Both the position numbers and the translations under genes were made by a program. 64,000 nucleotides of DNA, from contig JAWHQI010000170.1 of NCBI GenBank assembly GCA_033032865.1, positions 3,717,001-3,781,000 on the forward strand. The letters are read 5' to 3'. Below, in pieces: positions 11,843 to 23,226 of the stretch. Position 1 is the stretch's first letter; each line of letters begins with the position of its first letter. The DNA comes from Dactylorhiza incarnata. Taxonomy: Eukaryota; Streptophyta; Magnoliopsida; Asparagales; Orchidaceae. The notes under the pieces were generated by a model. It was not told the DNA's origin. It ran no database searches and was given only the letters and a program-made list of their open reading frames with translations.

Positions 11843-14530
11843 TTAAAATTGCAAAGGAATATTAATACTAAAATCATCATTAATCGAAAAATCATTAGTT
11901 TCGTCCACCAAAGCTGGTGTTGCTAGTGAATTAGAGTCCGCGAAATTTTGGTCCCCTTGTAATTCATGATCTTCAACTCTCATGGGTCCTTTATTCTTTG
12001 ACTGTCGACTCCGCTCTGTATGAAAATTTAAAACATAAGGCACCTAATCTTAACATTGAATTTGAAAAAAAAAAAGTAGGAAAAATTACTTGTTTTTTTC
12101 AAAGACGTCTCGAAAAAATTCTTCAAGCGAGTATTAGGCCTCCCTTTAGATCGCCTAGAACCTGGATCCTTGACAAAGTATGCACCTTGGTAATTTGAGG
12201 TAGGGATTCCCTTGTTAATCATCTCATCATGATCCACCATTTCCTCTAGAGTTTTACCCACATCATTTATCACATTAATTAGATGTTCTTTGGCAATTTG
12301 ACAATTTGTAATACGATTACACAAATCATAAGTGTATCGCATAATTTGATTTGTATAAATCAAATTAGAATCACAGTCATTCAATGTAGTGTCCGGTCGT
12401 AGATACATTCCCTTCTTTGCATGTAATGTAAATCGCTGGAGTATATATTGCTGTTTAATTTCTTTCTCATTCCTGATATTATAAACTCTAAGTATATGTT
12501 TGCATTGACGGCCTGTTGTTTCAAAACATCGACACGAGCATTCGACATTATTATTCTTTGTATCAAATGTCACAAACCATTGCTTACCAACTTCAATATC
12601 ATGGCAATTTTGGACACTGTATACTACATGATCTGTTCCGTAATGAGTTTCATCAGCAACCATCAAATTAACAGCTGCTTCCAAATAAGCATTCTCAAAA
12701 AGTAAATATATCTTTCGGGTGTACACTCTAAACATTTGCTTTAGTATTAAACAGTTTGGGAATTTAAGAGTAATACTTCCTTGTTTACATTTGAAGTCCT
12801 CCTCGTGTTCGTTTCTGCGCCAACCAGAAATTAAATTCTTCATTCCAAGAAAACATTCAACAAGTGAACTTTTTGATTTAGAGCATCCATGCAAACGATT
12901 ATTTGCGGACTCACTTCGTTGCGTTGATAAAATACCAAGATCTAATACTTCCTTGTTATATGCGGTGGACCACTTCATCCTAATGTTGAAAAGATCATTT
13001 AGCCATCGATTATCTTGCAAGTTCCCACGCACTATCATCTCTCTCCAATGGCTTTCAAATTCCACTTCATTCTCACATTTGCTCATGCAATTGTAAAATA
13101 AAGATCTAATATACTTATCTTTATTGAAAGTTGGTACCTTTGATGGAGCTTTTTTCGATATATGTCATTGACACAAACGATGTCGAGTTGAAGTAAATAC
13201 TCGCTGAATAGCTACTGACATTGCTTGATCTTGATCTGTGAAAATCGTGATTGGTTGCTTACCACCAACATATTTTAAGAAACAGTCGAAAACCCAGCAA
13301 AATGATTCAATCGTCTCCTTTGCAACAAAAGTCGCCCCAACAAAAACGTTTTGCCAATGGTGGTTCACTGCAATAAATGGGGCACATGCCAAATTATACT
13401 TGTTCATACGATATGTGGTATCAAAAATAATAACATCTCCATAACAATCATAATCTATTTTCCCATGTCCATCAATCCAAAAGAAACTCGGGAGCCTGTT
13501 GGACTCATCTAGCTTCACATCAAAAGAGAACATGTTGTCCTTGCACTGTATCTCTTTAAATATTTCCAATAACCGATTTGCATCGCCAGAGTCTATTAGT
13601 GCTCTTTTCTCTCGATGTACATAATTATATGCATCTAATTTAGAGAAACCCACATTCTGTGCACCGCCAACTTCTTCTGCTAAGAAGTTATATGCATCAG
13701 CAGTTCGAATTCCTGCTCTAGTCATATTTTTAATAACAGATGCTTGATGATTAGATATATGTCGATGAGCACGCAAGAAATGTGAAACTACTTGTGGAGA
13801 AAGTGGGTGATTGTGCTCTTCCACAAACTTCGAAATCTCCCAATTCTTGCCCTCTCTATCAGCAGTGAAGTACATGCACGCCAAACATCCAGTTCGAGTA
13901 TCAAGGTGGTGAAACTTCCTTGGCACCTCACTTGTCGGTTTTATAACCTTATGACCTGCTCTCGAGCAACAATATTCTCGTCCCCTTATGATCTTTGTAT
14001 GAGTCCAATAATAAATATGCTGTTTTCGGATACCAAAACCCAAATTTCGAGCATACTCGGCGTACATTTTGTAGGCCTCTTCTTCTGAATGAACTGTGTG
14101 GAATACTGTTGCCTCCTTGGTTCCCTGCATTGAAGCAATAAAATTTATTACAGTTAGCCATTATTACAAAATTTAACAAGACTAACATACTGGTGATCGT
14201 GGATATTTTTATAAATATATGGTCAGAACATACTGAGTTACAAGCATCATCAACTTGCTCTGACTGTACATTTCCTGCTTCTTCATCAGACTGAATTATA
14301 TTATAAATGGGTGAATCCTCGCATACATTTATTCCCTGTATTGAAGAATACATGTAAATATTTTATGCTTACAGTAATAAATAGAAAACCTATCTAAAGT
14401 TCATTAGAAAAGTGTGATAACATACCGCGTTGAAAGACTGATCTACTTTGTTAGGTGGCAAATGTGTTGGTTCTTCATCAGAATTAAGTATATAAAATGG
14501 GGCAGTGTTGATTCCATAGCTTTGCTACAT
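11843..14530 (-). pseudogene. MULE transposase with FAR1 DNA-binding domain and SWIM finger, one stop
   Basis: Cuts and moves the MULE. The main exon is 12090-14124. The N-terminal FAR1-type zinc domain has two Cys and the HNHP motif. The MULE transposase core follows, with two catalytic Asp (IIFDTTYR, FTDQDQAM), then a SWIM finger (CRC then CKH). A clean intron (12016-12089) leads to the last exon 11843-12015. Upstream, exons of about 100 bases at 14234-14335 and about 14426-14525 encode similar short acidic peptides beginning Gly-Ile-Asn. A TGA at 13165-13167 interrupts the core where MULE transposases have Trp (Cys-Gln-Trp-His context). FAR1/FHY3 host regulators have the same domains, but the setting beside a Ulp1 gene in repeat-rich DNA favours a transposon gene. 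Confidence 0.85.
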
Positions 14531-15060
14531 TAAACCCAAAAAAATTGCTGCAATAATACTACAGTCCAAAGACAAATGATATTTACAGAGGTAGAACAGT
14601 ATTTCTCCAAGAATACTACAATTATTACAATAATAGTAGGCATAGAAAACCATATAAAACAATAATTCTACAAGAATACTGCAATTGCAGCGTTATTTCT
14701 TCAATAATACTACAATTATTATGTAAAATACGGCAGTATTTTATATATTGTGTACTTTTATACAGGGAAAAGCAAACGTATTTCTCCAATAATACTGTTA
14801 TAATTTACTGAAGAATTGGTTGTTCAAGAAAGCATTCTGACATACCAAGTTACAGAAATAGTAGACATAGAAATCCTTAAAAAAATGGATAGTATAAATT
14901 GGTTGTTCAAGGAAAGCATTCAAGAAAGCAGCAGTATTTCTTCAAAAAAACTACAATTATTATATAAAATACGGTAGTATAAATTGGTTGTTCAAGGAAA
15001 GCATTTTAACATACCAAGTTAGAGACATGATCCATAATCTTATATTTCAGATCTGAAATT
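14531..15060. repeat. CAGTAT-rich upstream region of the transposase gene
   Basis: AT-rich non-coding DNA with CAGTATT and AATAATACT words (14530-14950). A block containing AATTGGTTGTTCAAG occurs three times (14815-15000). It lies just upstream of the transposase 5' exons, where a promoter is expected. Confidence 0.7.
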
Positions 15061-15089
15061 CCTATAAGGCAACCTCCTCCAGTCGAACA

Positions 15090-15300
15090 ACTTCTGCCGT
15101 CGAATACCGCCTCCCGTTGGCACGCTTTCGACTTTAAACGACTTCTCCCGTCGAATACCGCCTCCCGTCGTCACGCTTTCGACTTTGAACGCCGGGGAAC
15201 TGCAATGCGACAGGTCGCCGACGTTTGGAGGAGCAGGAAACTGGTATTAGGGCGGCGCACGAGGACGACGACGTTTGGAGGAGGAGGAAACTGCTATTGC
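15090..15300. repeat. Two 50-51 bp tandem repeats at the right end of the MULE
   Basis: CCGTCGAATACCGCCTCCCG recurs at 15097 and 15148, and ACGTTTGGAGGAG at 15221 and 15271. GC-rich subterminal repeats are common at MULE ends, but no matching left end is seen here. Confidence 0.7.
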
Positions 15301-15430
15301 AGCGCGAGAACGACGACAGAAAGACCGCGAGGTTTGGGTTTGGCCGCGGAATATTTCGAAATGGCGTGGGTCCCGCTTCCGTGTAAAAGGAAACTACTTA
15401 CACATGCACCTATTATTGGGTGGGAGTTTC

Positions 15431-16095
15431 TCACCAAAAATTTTTTCTATTGTAATTTATTACAAAATAAATCAAAATTGTTGCTGGTATTTATATTGTT
15501 AAAATCATAAATAATTTCTTCCATATAAAGAAGAAGAAAATTCATATAAGAAAATTGGAACTTTGGCACTAAAGATCCTGTAATTAGAAAAATTTTGTGC
15601 ATTGCATTATAATTATTTAATTTTGACATTTTGCACCATCAAAAGTTTTAATGTTGACATTTTGTATCTTAAATATTGAATTAGAAGGGTGCAAAATATC
15701 AATATTAAAGCTTTTGAAGAGTACAAAATGTCAAAATTAAATATTTATGATATAATGTACAAAAACCTCAATATTAGAGAGTGCTTAGTGTCAAAAGTCC
15801 AAGAAAATCAAACATATAAGCACATAACTACATCAAATTACATCAATACTTAAAAGAGATTTTTCTAGATAATTTGATGAACCACAATTATGCATAGTCA
15901 AGTTTTAGGTTCATTCTTGTATATTTTGAGTTCGAGAAGTCAACTAGGGAAGTTTGACTAAAGGTCTTTGCCCGATAATTTTGTGAGTTAAAGCAACCTT
16001 GAGTCATGGAAGGAGGCTTCCCAAGGTCGCATCATTTGACATTTTCACCTTATATTTGATGCATTGGGTTGAATGAGAATGAGATGTAAGATGTT
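15431..16095. other. AT-rich intergenic stretch, no gene seen
   Basis: It contains several copies of TTGACATTTTG-like words and no open frame worth reporting. It is the target DNA into which Cop-NA inserted. Confidence 0.6.
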
Positions 16096-16100
16096 AAAAC

Positions 16101-17197
16101 TGTTGGATCGGTAGGCGCCCTTAGAGGGGGGGGGGGGGGGGGTGAATAAGGGTTTTAAAGATTTTATAATTATTTTGAGTATTTTAGAAAAAGCTTTGAA
16201 TATGATAATAAAGAAGATCAAGACTAATCAAATAAAGTAAAAATAGAGACATGATTTTATTAACTTGAGAAACATGATTACAAAATTTGATCTCTTATGA
16301 AAGCTAGAAATCAAAGCTAAATAGAAAAGAAACCTTTTGGTTTTCTATCCCGACTCGCTTCCCCACGAACCGGTGGCCCTGGCCTTATCCTCCCCGGATT
16401 CGGCCTCAAGCCGCTCTAGCCAATCCCTCCCCGGATGTGGCCTCGAGCCCCCCTAGACCTAGCCTAGATCTAGTCGCCAACACGAGGCGATTTCACTAAT
16501 CGTTTACAAAGAGGAATATGAAATAACAATAAAGAAATAAGAACTCCCTCAAGATGGACTTCTGAAGTTGGAGACGAAGATCCGTCGTTGAATAAGCGTT
16601 GTAGAAGCGGACTTCGATCTGATCCGGCGTGACGAGATTCTCCTTCAGAAGTTTTGCAGAGCTTCGCTAGCACATCAACTTTCGGCCAAGATAGCCTCTA
16701 AAATTCTGGCACTCAATATATCTCTCTGATGTATGTAAAATGAGAGGACTTGGGTCCTTTTTATAGACTAGCGCTAGCGCCTGCGCTAGCCACTACCGCC
16801 GGCGCTATCTCATATTAGGAGACTTTTTGCGCGGCAGAATCTTCAATCCGAGGCAACAATTCCACCATGCCTTCTGTGCATCGAGCTAGCGCCGGCGCTA
16901 TCCACTATCGCCTGCGCTATCTCATATTAGGAGACTTTTTTGCGCGGCAGAATCTTCAATCCGAGGCAACAATTCCAGCATGCCTTCTGTGCATCGAGCT
17001 AGCGTCGGCGCTATCCACTATCGCCTGTGCTAGTGATCAGTTTGGAGTTGATGGCTCAATTTTGGGGGCAACCACCATATGTAAACCTTGAGTCATTTTG
17101 ACCTGTTATCCTGCACACTTAGATCACACAAGATTAAATACACACATAGGATTTGTTATTCTCAAACCTAGGAGATGCGGAAGATCGTGTTCCAACA
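16101..17197 (-). repeat. Cop-NA 3' LTR
   Basis: It starts TGTTGGATCGG and ends TTCCAACA. It holds a run of 17 G at 16126-16142. A duplicated unit of about 112 bp (second copy from about 16921) is built around CATATTAGGAGAC and AGCGCCGGCGCTA words. Relative to the partner LTR it lacks one 46-bp duplicate near 16480. Confidence 0.93.
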
Positions 17198-19480
17198 AAC
17201 TCCCCCTTTTGATAATAACAAATCCATTTATGATAAATCAGAGCATTAATCTAAATAAGCATGAAGAAGCATATTTGTGTGTGTGTGACAAAGATGACTT
17301 AGGATAAATAATGATTATAGCATTTTAGTATTGCTCCCCCTAAATACCTAAATACATGCTCCCCCTAAGTGAATGCTCTCCTAATATGTTCTTAACTGAA
17401 TTAAGCATGTTAGATATGCTATCATGTTAGTTCTCCCCCTTTTGCATTTTATCATGTTAGTTCTCCCCCTTTGTTATTAGCAAAAGCGGGTAGGGAGACA
17501 CCACTTCAAGCTGTTGTAATAAGTTTAATAGGCATGATCGAGCTTTGAGAGAAGGAAATGATAAGGAGTTGTAGAATTCTTTTCATTGAATTAGATTAGA
17601 GTTTGAGTATCTGTATTTTCATAAATCAGAGTTTTGTAGCATAATGCAAAGGTGCGGAAGACTTAAAAGAAAACATCTTGTATAAGAAGTGATAATTCAA
17701 AAAATATTGAAGTTTTAATTTCATAAAGAAGATGTTTTGTACATCAAAGGTTAAACAAGAGTTTAATTTCACCAATGAAGAAACCAAGCATGAATAAATA
17801 TTATCACAAGAGAGAGTACTACAATGTTATGGTAATTCATAATTTCAAAAACAAACTAAACATTGTAGAAATCATGCTAGGTTATCTAGTGCATTTTATA
17901 AATAAAGAGTAAGTATAGAATTAGCATTAGGATCCAATACTCATGAGAAGAAGTGTTATGGAAGATAATGATGTGCACAAGTGTATTTTGAATAAAGTGA
18001 ACAAGTGTGTTAACCAAAAAAATACAAGACAAATATAGAGTAAAGTGCACAATAAAACACAAATAATTTTACTTCCACACACTTTTAAGCACAAATTAAA
18101 ATGTACAACAACCAAGGTGCTTTGCACACACAATGCTTATGAAGACTTATCAGGGTGCAAAGTAGTGCTTGGGGGATCACACAAGTTAATTTATCAAGGT
18201 TGATTTTTTTTTTTTTGTGATCCTGTGTACTTAAGAAGAAGTGGTTTTATTTTTTAAAATGAAGAGTTCGCACAAGACACTTTACTAATCTATCCAAGGT
18301 GCTCAACCCCACAATGCTTATTAAGACTTATCAGGAGGTTCAAGTAGTGCTTGGTGGAGGTGACTTTGTCAAGGTTATGATGAGTTTTGATTTGAACAAA
18401 GTTCTCCGATTACACTTGCTTTGCAAACACTTTAAAGAAGAAATTCTAACCACTCTTCTTAATATTTAATAGTGCAAATAAATATTGTGTAGGTAAGATA
18501 CTTGTGCAATTTTAATTTTATGTACAATTACAATATATTAGCAAGCATTCTTAGATTAAGAAGCACAAGTAGACTAAGCCAAAAGGTGAGTGAAATAATA
18601 TCATTATCAAACATAAAACATTTACTCATACTTAGAGGCATGCTAAGCTTAGTCCTACACAAAACTTTTCTAATTATTATTGATGCACATATTAATAGAT
18701 AGATCAAAGCATGATAAAAGCAATGTTAAAGAAGTTTGAAAAAATTAATTGTAACATTATAGAGACTCTAAAGAATAGATTTAAATCATGCTTGATGTTC
18801 ATAAAAAAAAACATACAAAATTTTGGATTTGTTTTCAAGTTTTATGTTTTTGTATTTTGATTAAAAAAAACTTTAAATAAAAGCAAAAAAACATATTTTT
18901 TTGGTTTTTGTCTTTTGTAATTTTATATTTGATTTTGGTAAATGACAAAGGCTTTAAACAAGAGCAAAACATATTTTTGGAATTTTGTCTTTCATAGGTT
19001 TGTTTTTGATTTTTCAAAATTTAAATAAAATTAGTGGTGCAAAAACAAATAGTACATATCTAGTAACATAATTTTTGTAATTTTTCAAAATTTTAAAAAT
19101 GCAGAAAATCAGAAAGTCACGCTAGCGCCGGCGCTAGCGCTAGCGCGGAATACAGTACACGATTTTCGAGGAGTTTAAAATTTTTGAATGTTGATCCTGA
19201 TTAGGTGTTCCAATAGTAGTTTCATGCTGAAATTTTGGATTTGTAGCAGGTGTATTGGATGGTTAAACATTGCAAATATTAGGTGTTAAAGGTGTGCAAA
19301 TAGTGGACACCCAACACAAGAAAAAATTGATGAAATCCTGCATTACCAGATAATTCAAAATAGGGGGGATTAATTTTAGGAGATTGTAGATTTTTATTTG
19401 AATAAAGAATCAGAAAGGCGCGATATCACCGGCGCTAGTGATAGCGCTGCCGCTATCGCGGATTTTGGTGAAACCGAGAT
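17198..19480. other. Cop-NA 3' internal non-coding region
   Basis: No gene is seen. CTCCCCCT words cluster near the LTR (17195-17470). The blocks around 17925-18380 (for example CAATGCTTATTAAGACTTATCAGG) are shared with 42085-42380 of the SIRE-like element. Palindromic AGCGCCGGCGCT words stand at 19121-19148 and 19430-19462. Confidence 0.7.
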
Positions 19481-21272
19481 CTATCTCCAGATCTGCCATT
19501 TCCACCCAATTTCTCCCAGGAAAAACTTAGAAGACGAGTCCTCCCCTGCATAGACCTGAGGTAAATCATCACCATTTCTTTTGATTTTTGCTTTAATCCT
19601 TGATTGTGATGATGGAGATGATGATGTTTGGGGTTTTTAGGTTGATTTAGGGATTAGATCCACAATGTTTGATCTTCTTCTTGGTTTTGATTTTGAGACT
19701 TAATGGTTTAATTTTGATTTTTGAGACAACATTTTTACATTTTCTTTTGATTTAGAGACTAGATCCACAAAGTTTGGTTTTCTTCACAATATTTGATTTT
19801 GGATTTTGGTTTTAATTTGTGTGGATACAAAAATTTTGATTGAGCAAGGTATGATATGAGAATATTTTGATATGTTCCAAAAAAAATCTTGAAATTAGTA
19901 TTTGATATTGTCATGATATATGAGGTTAAGGGTTTTTTGGAATTTTTGTGAAAACAATTTTTCAACACTTATTAAGATGATTATTAAGATATTGGATTTC
20001 TTGATTTTTATTTGTTAATGAGATTATGTTGGTTTCTTAAATTTTTGAATTGAGAATAATTGAAAACATGTTGGATTTTAAAGATATTCTTAACAAATTT
20101 TTGTTTGTTTTTAGATGATAGTAATTTTAATTGTTATATTAAATTTTTTTTAATAATGTGACAGATGGCACAAGGAAATAGGGGTAAGAAGGCGGCAAGT
20201 TTGGCCATGGAGGCGGCAGTGGTGGGAGTCCCGTATGTGGTGGAGTTTGCCCTTCCACGACACCACCACATCATGCAGTTGTTTGTTGCCTCCGAGGTTT
20301 TTAGCTTGTTTTCTCCGGATGGGTTCTGCTCGGAGATGGTTAGAAATTTTTATACGCACCTAGAGGATCCATCAGAGTCGGATCTTGATGGAGGAGTACG
20401 ATCAATGGTACAAGGTCACGAGGTGACGATTACCCATGACATTCTCAGGAACGTGTTTGGGCTAGCTATCACAGTATCCACACCGTTTGGAGATTGTTGA
20501 GAAATTTAGAGCGGATAGAGACTGGACACGAGTGAATATGGTCCTGCATAATAGGGAATGTAGGAGTCTCATTTCCACGGTGTCGACACTTACAGCAGAT
20601 GCTTTGGTAGTCCAGGAAGTACTACGCCACACAATCTTATTGAAGTTGGGTGATACGGCGAAAATCACCGCTCAACTGAGTTATGTGACTTATATGATTC
20701 TAGAGGGGGAGAAATTTGATGTGGCTGATTTGTTACTTTCTCTGATTCGATATTCGTTCAAGTTGCGGCATCCATCCCGACAGAGATACAATAACTTGCC
20801 CCTGGGTGGCATTATTCAGCGTGTTATTCAGGGTATGTATCCTTCAGTAGAGCTTGGTTTTTACTTGATGGATTGCTTTCCTATGATTTATAGTACTTCA
20901 CAATTGCGAGCATCTTTTGTCTCGGATGAGCCATCGTCATCAGTTCAACCACCACTTCGCCGAGGAGCGTCATCACGAGGAGCTCGAGATGCTCCATATG
21001 GGTCCTTTCGAGAGGAGATGAGTGATCGGATGACACGGGTGGAGGAGGACGTTTCAGTGATAAAGACGGATGTCTCAGGGATCAAGAAGAATGTCTCTGG
21101 GGTGAAGAAAATGATGAAGTTCATGATGAAGGCTTTAAATTTGAATCCATCAACACCGGAGCGAAGGGAATGGGAGAGTCCGGTGCAAGATCCGCCAAGG
21201 CATTCAATCCGACGGACACGAAGACGACCATCATCTAGTCCAAGTGTGGAGGAGGTGGATGATGATGAGTAG
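19481..21272 (+). pseudogene. Antisense gene in Cop-NA, plant-transposon-protein-like, one frameshift
   Basis: A gene on the strand opposite to the retrotransposon. A 5' untranslated exon seems to end at a CTGAG/GTAAAT donor (about 19561), and an acceptor GTGACAG sits directly before the ATG at 20165-20167. The product resembles the 'putative plant transposon protein' domain (PF20167-like, judged by eye): VRNFYTHL, a block around ITHDILRNVFGL, then LRHTILLKLGD and YMILEGEKFDVADLLL. Residues about 300 onward are a Ser/Arg-rich linker, a short coiled coil with DVSGIKK repeats, and an acidic end. The frame shifts by one base between about 20465 and 20487, so the gene is split. Function unknown; such proteins occur as extra genes in plant transposons. 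Confidence 0.65.
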
Positions 21273-21988
21273 TGATAGAATTTTATGTGTGTAATAATAC
21301 AGGGATGTGAACCTTAGACATCTGCTACTGTCTGCTAGCGCTGGCGCTACCAGTTAGCGCTGGCGCTATCTATGATTTTGATTATGAGTTTTCTGGATGT
21401 TTGGCAGTTTTTACCTGGTTCTTGTGATTCATTTTTGCTAATTTTTATACTTTAGTTTCACGTTTATGTTTAAATCTAACGTTATATGAAGTGAAAATGT
21501 TAAAGATAGATTTGAAAATATAAACCTTATAATTTTGAAATAACTCAAATAGCATCAAGGATTTTACTTATGTGGATGATATAAGTAGATAATGAGTTTT
21601 AGGAGGATGAAGAATCTTGGTCAATAGAAGTTTTAAACTATCATTTGTTTAATTTTGTAAAACTTCATAGGTTTTAGGATTATATTTTCATCACTACATA
21701 TAGAATTATTAGCCAAAAATAAATAACAAAAGGTTAAATTATATCATGAAGTAGAATAATTGAAACCCAATTTTTGTTGATTTCTACTTCATGCGTTTGG
21801 TGACACTTAATGATTAGAAGATTTAGGGATCCAAAGGGGACCAAGAGTGGTGGTTCCTTTGGGTACCCAAATATATCGTATAGGTTTGTGGGTAGATACT
21901 GATGAATGAGTCTGTTCATGTGATGTTAATGTTTCAGTTCTAAGTTTGGGTCTCCATTCATACATGGGTTTAGAATTATAATTTTGCA
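21273..21988. other. Cop-NA internal spacer, no gene seen
   Basis: AT-rich DNA between the antisense gene and the gag remnant. It contains two close AGCGCTGGCGCTA words at 21335-21370. Confidence 0.6.
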
Positions 21989-23178
21989 TTAAATTTCTAT
22001 GCTCATTAGATTTGTGCTTAAAATAATGATCATTTTTATAGGAAATCTTTGCCTATTTGAATATAATGTGGGAGATACATTTTTTAGTGAATACTTGAGA
22101 TTTACTAATTTCTTCTGTTTTTCATAGTTAAACTTAGTTGTGATATTCATATTTGACTTGGTCTTAGGTGTTTCTTGATATTGTGAATTTGTATTTATAA
22201 TTTTCATAAGACTGTTGATTTTTGATTCTAATTCATAATTCTTCATTATTAGATTATGCCTAGCTTTATTATAAGCGATTGTGCTATTTTTAAGAGTGGT
22301 AGCAATTGATTCAATATGTTTTTCGTATTCATCCCTATATTCATCAAATGTTTCGTCCATCTCTTTAATTTCAATTTTATAGTCTTTACACTTAGCACAA
22401 TTATTTTTCAAAGAAGAATTTTCTAACCATAATTTTTCATTTTGTTCTTTTATAAAAATAAGATCCATTTCAAGTTTCTTGTATTTTTCATTTAAATTAT
22501 TAAGATCTTTGCAAGGTGTTATGTTTTCATTAGAATTAAATTTTGCTTTTAAATTTTTATTTTCTAAGCGCAAGAGTTTATTGGACCTTTTTAATTTCTT
22601 TATTTTACGCTTAGTATTTTGTAGCAATTGTAATGAAGAGATAGAAGTACAAGCGATGAAGTTTGATTTCCTTACATTGCTTTTGGATGAGGAAGGATTT
22701 GAACATAATGTTCCTTTGTCTTCTTTTTGGCACTCCTCTTCCAAAAGTACGATTTCTTCTTCTCTTTCCTTCGATGTGTCATGAGAGAAGCTTTATTGAA
22801 GACTAGTGCACGCTTGCATATTCTCCGGTTCTTGTGATTGTTCCATACCTGCAGGAGGAGAATCATATGTTTCCTCAAGAAAATGTCATACTTTGTATGC
22901 ACTAGAAAAACAATATATTAATTTGAAAATATCTTGAGATAAAGCACAAAAAATATAATGCATAGCTTTTGCATTTAGGTGACGCTCTTGTTTATTTGAT
23001 TCGTCCGCTGGTCTAACTATTGCTAAATCCCACGCATTGATATCTAAGCTTTTAATAAATTTTTCCATTAATAATTTCCACCCTTTATAATTTTTCCCTT
23101 CGAATAAAGGTGGTTTAGGTGATTTTTCTTCTTCACAAAAATTTCCCCACTAAAAGAAGCGAGATCATGAGACGCCAT
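21989..23178 (-). pseudogene. gag: Cop-NA gag remnant with coiled coil
   Basis: It begins with ATG at 23176-23178 and the peptide MASHDLA, close to MASYDLA of the SIRE-like gag at 61195. The N-terminal third keeps the copia gag pattern (a Trp-containing block around NAWDLAIVRP, then AKAMHYIFCALS). The frame is interrupted near 22880 and 22750. The rest (21989-22744) is a long Lys/Glu/Asn-rich coiled coil. No zinc knuckle is seen, and protease and pol are absent after it, so the element cannot move on its own. Confidence 0.7.
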
Positions 23179-23212
23179 TATTCCCGGTTGTTAAGCCGAT
23201 TGGAATAAAACC

Positions 23213-23224
23213 GCTCTGATACCA
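23213..23224 (-). other. Cop-NA primer-binding site (initiator tRNA-Met)
   Basis: TGGTATCAGAGC on the minus strand, two bases from the end of the right LTR. This is the classical initiator tRNA-Met complement of plant LTR retrotransposons and fixes the orientation. Confidence 0.95.
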
Positions 23225-23226
23225 CT

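Larger units (their letters stand above)
8326..15430. mobile_element. Mutator-like DNA transposon (MULE) with a Ulp1-type gene, remnant
   Basis: Two convergent genes, a Ulp1-like cysteine protease on the plus strand and a FAR1/MULE transposase on the minus strand, share a long AT-rich region saturated with CAGTAT words. MULEs that carry Ulp1-like genes are known in plants (Kaonashi type, and VANDAL relatives). I could not find terminal inverted repeats or a 9-bp target duplication. The left end may have been lost where Tat-1 begins, and the right end is set only by the change from GC-rich 50-bp tandem repeats to plain AT-rich DNA near 15430. The boundaries are therefore approximate. Confidence 0.75.

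Noticed and set aside
11843..14530. Host FAR1/FHY3-type regulator gene
   Set aside because: The domains fit, but the stop codon, the neighbouring Ulp1-like gene and the word-saturated flanks fit a MULE better.
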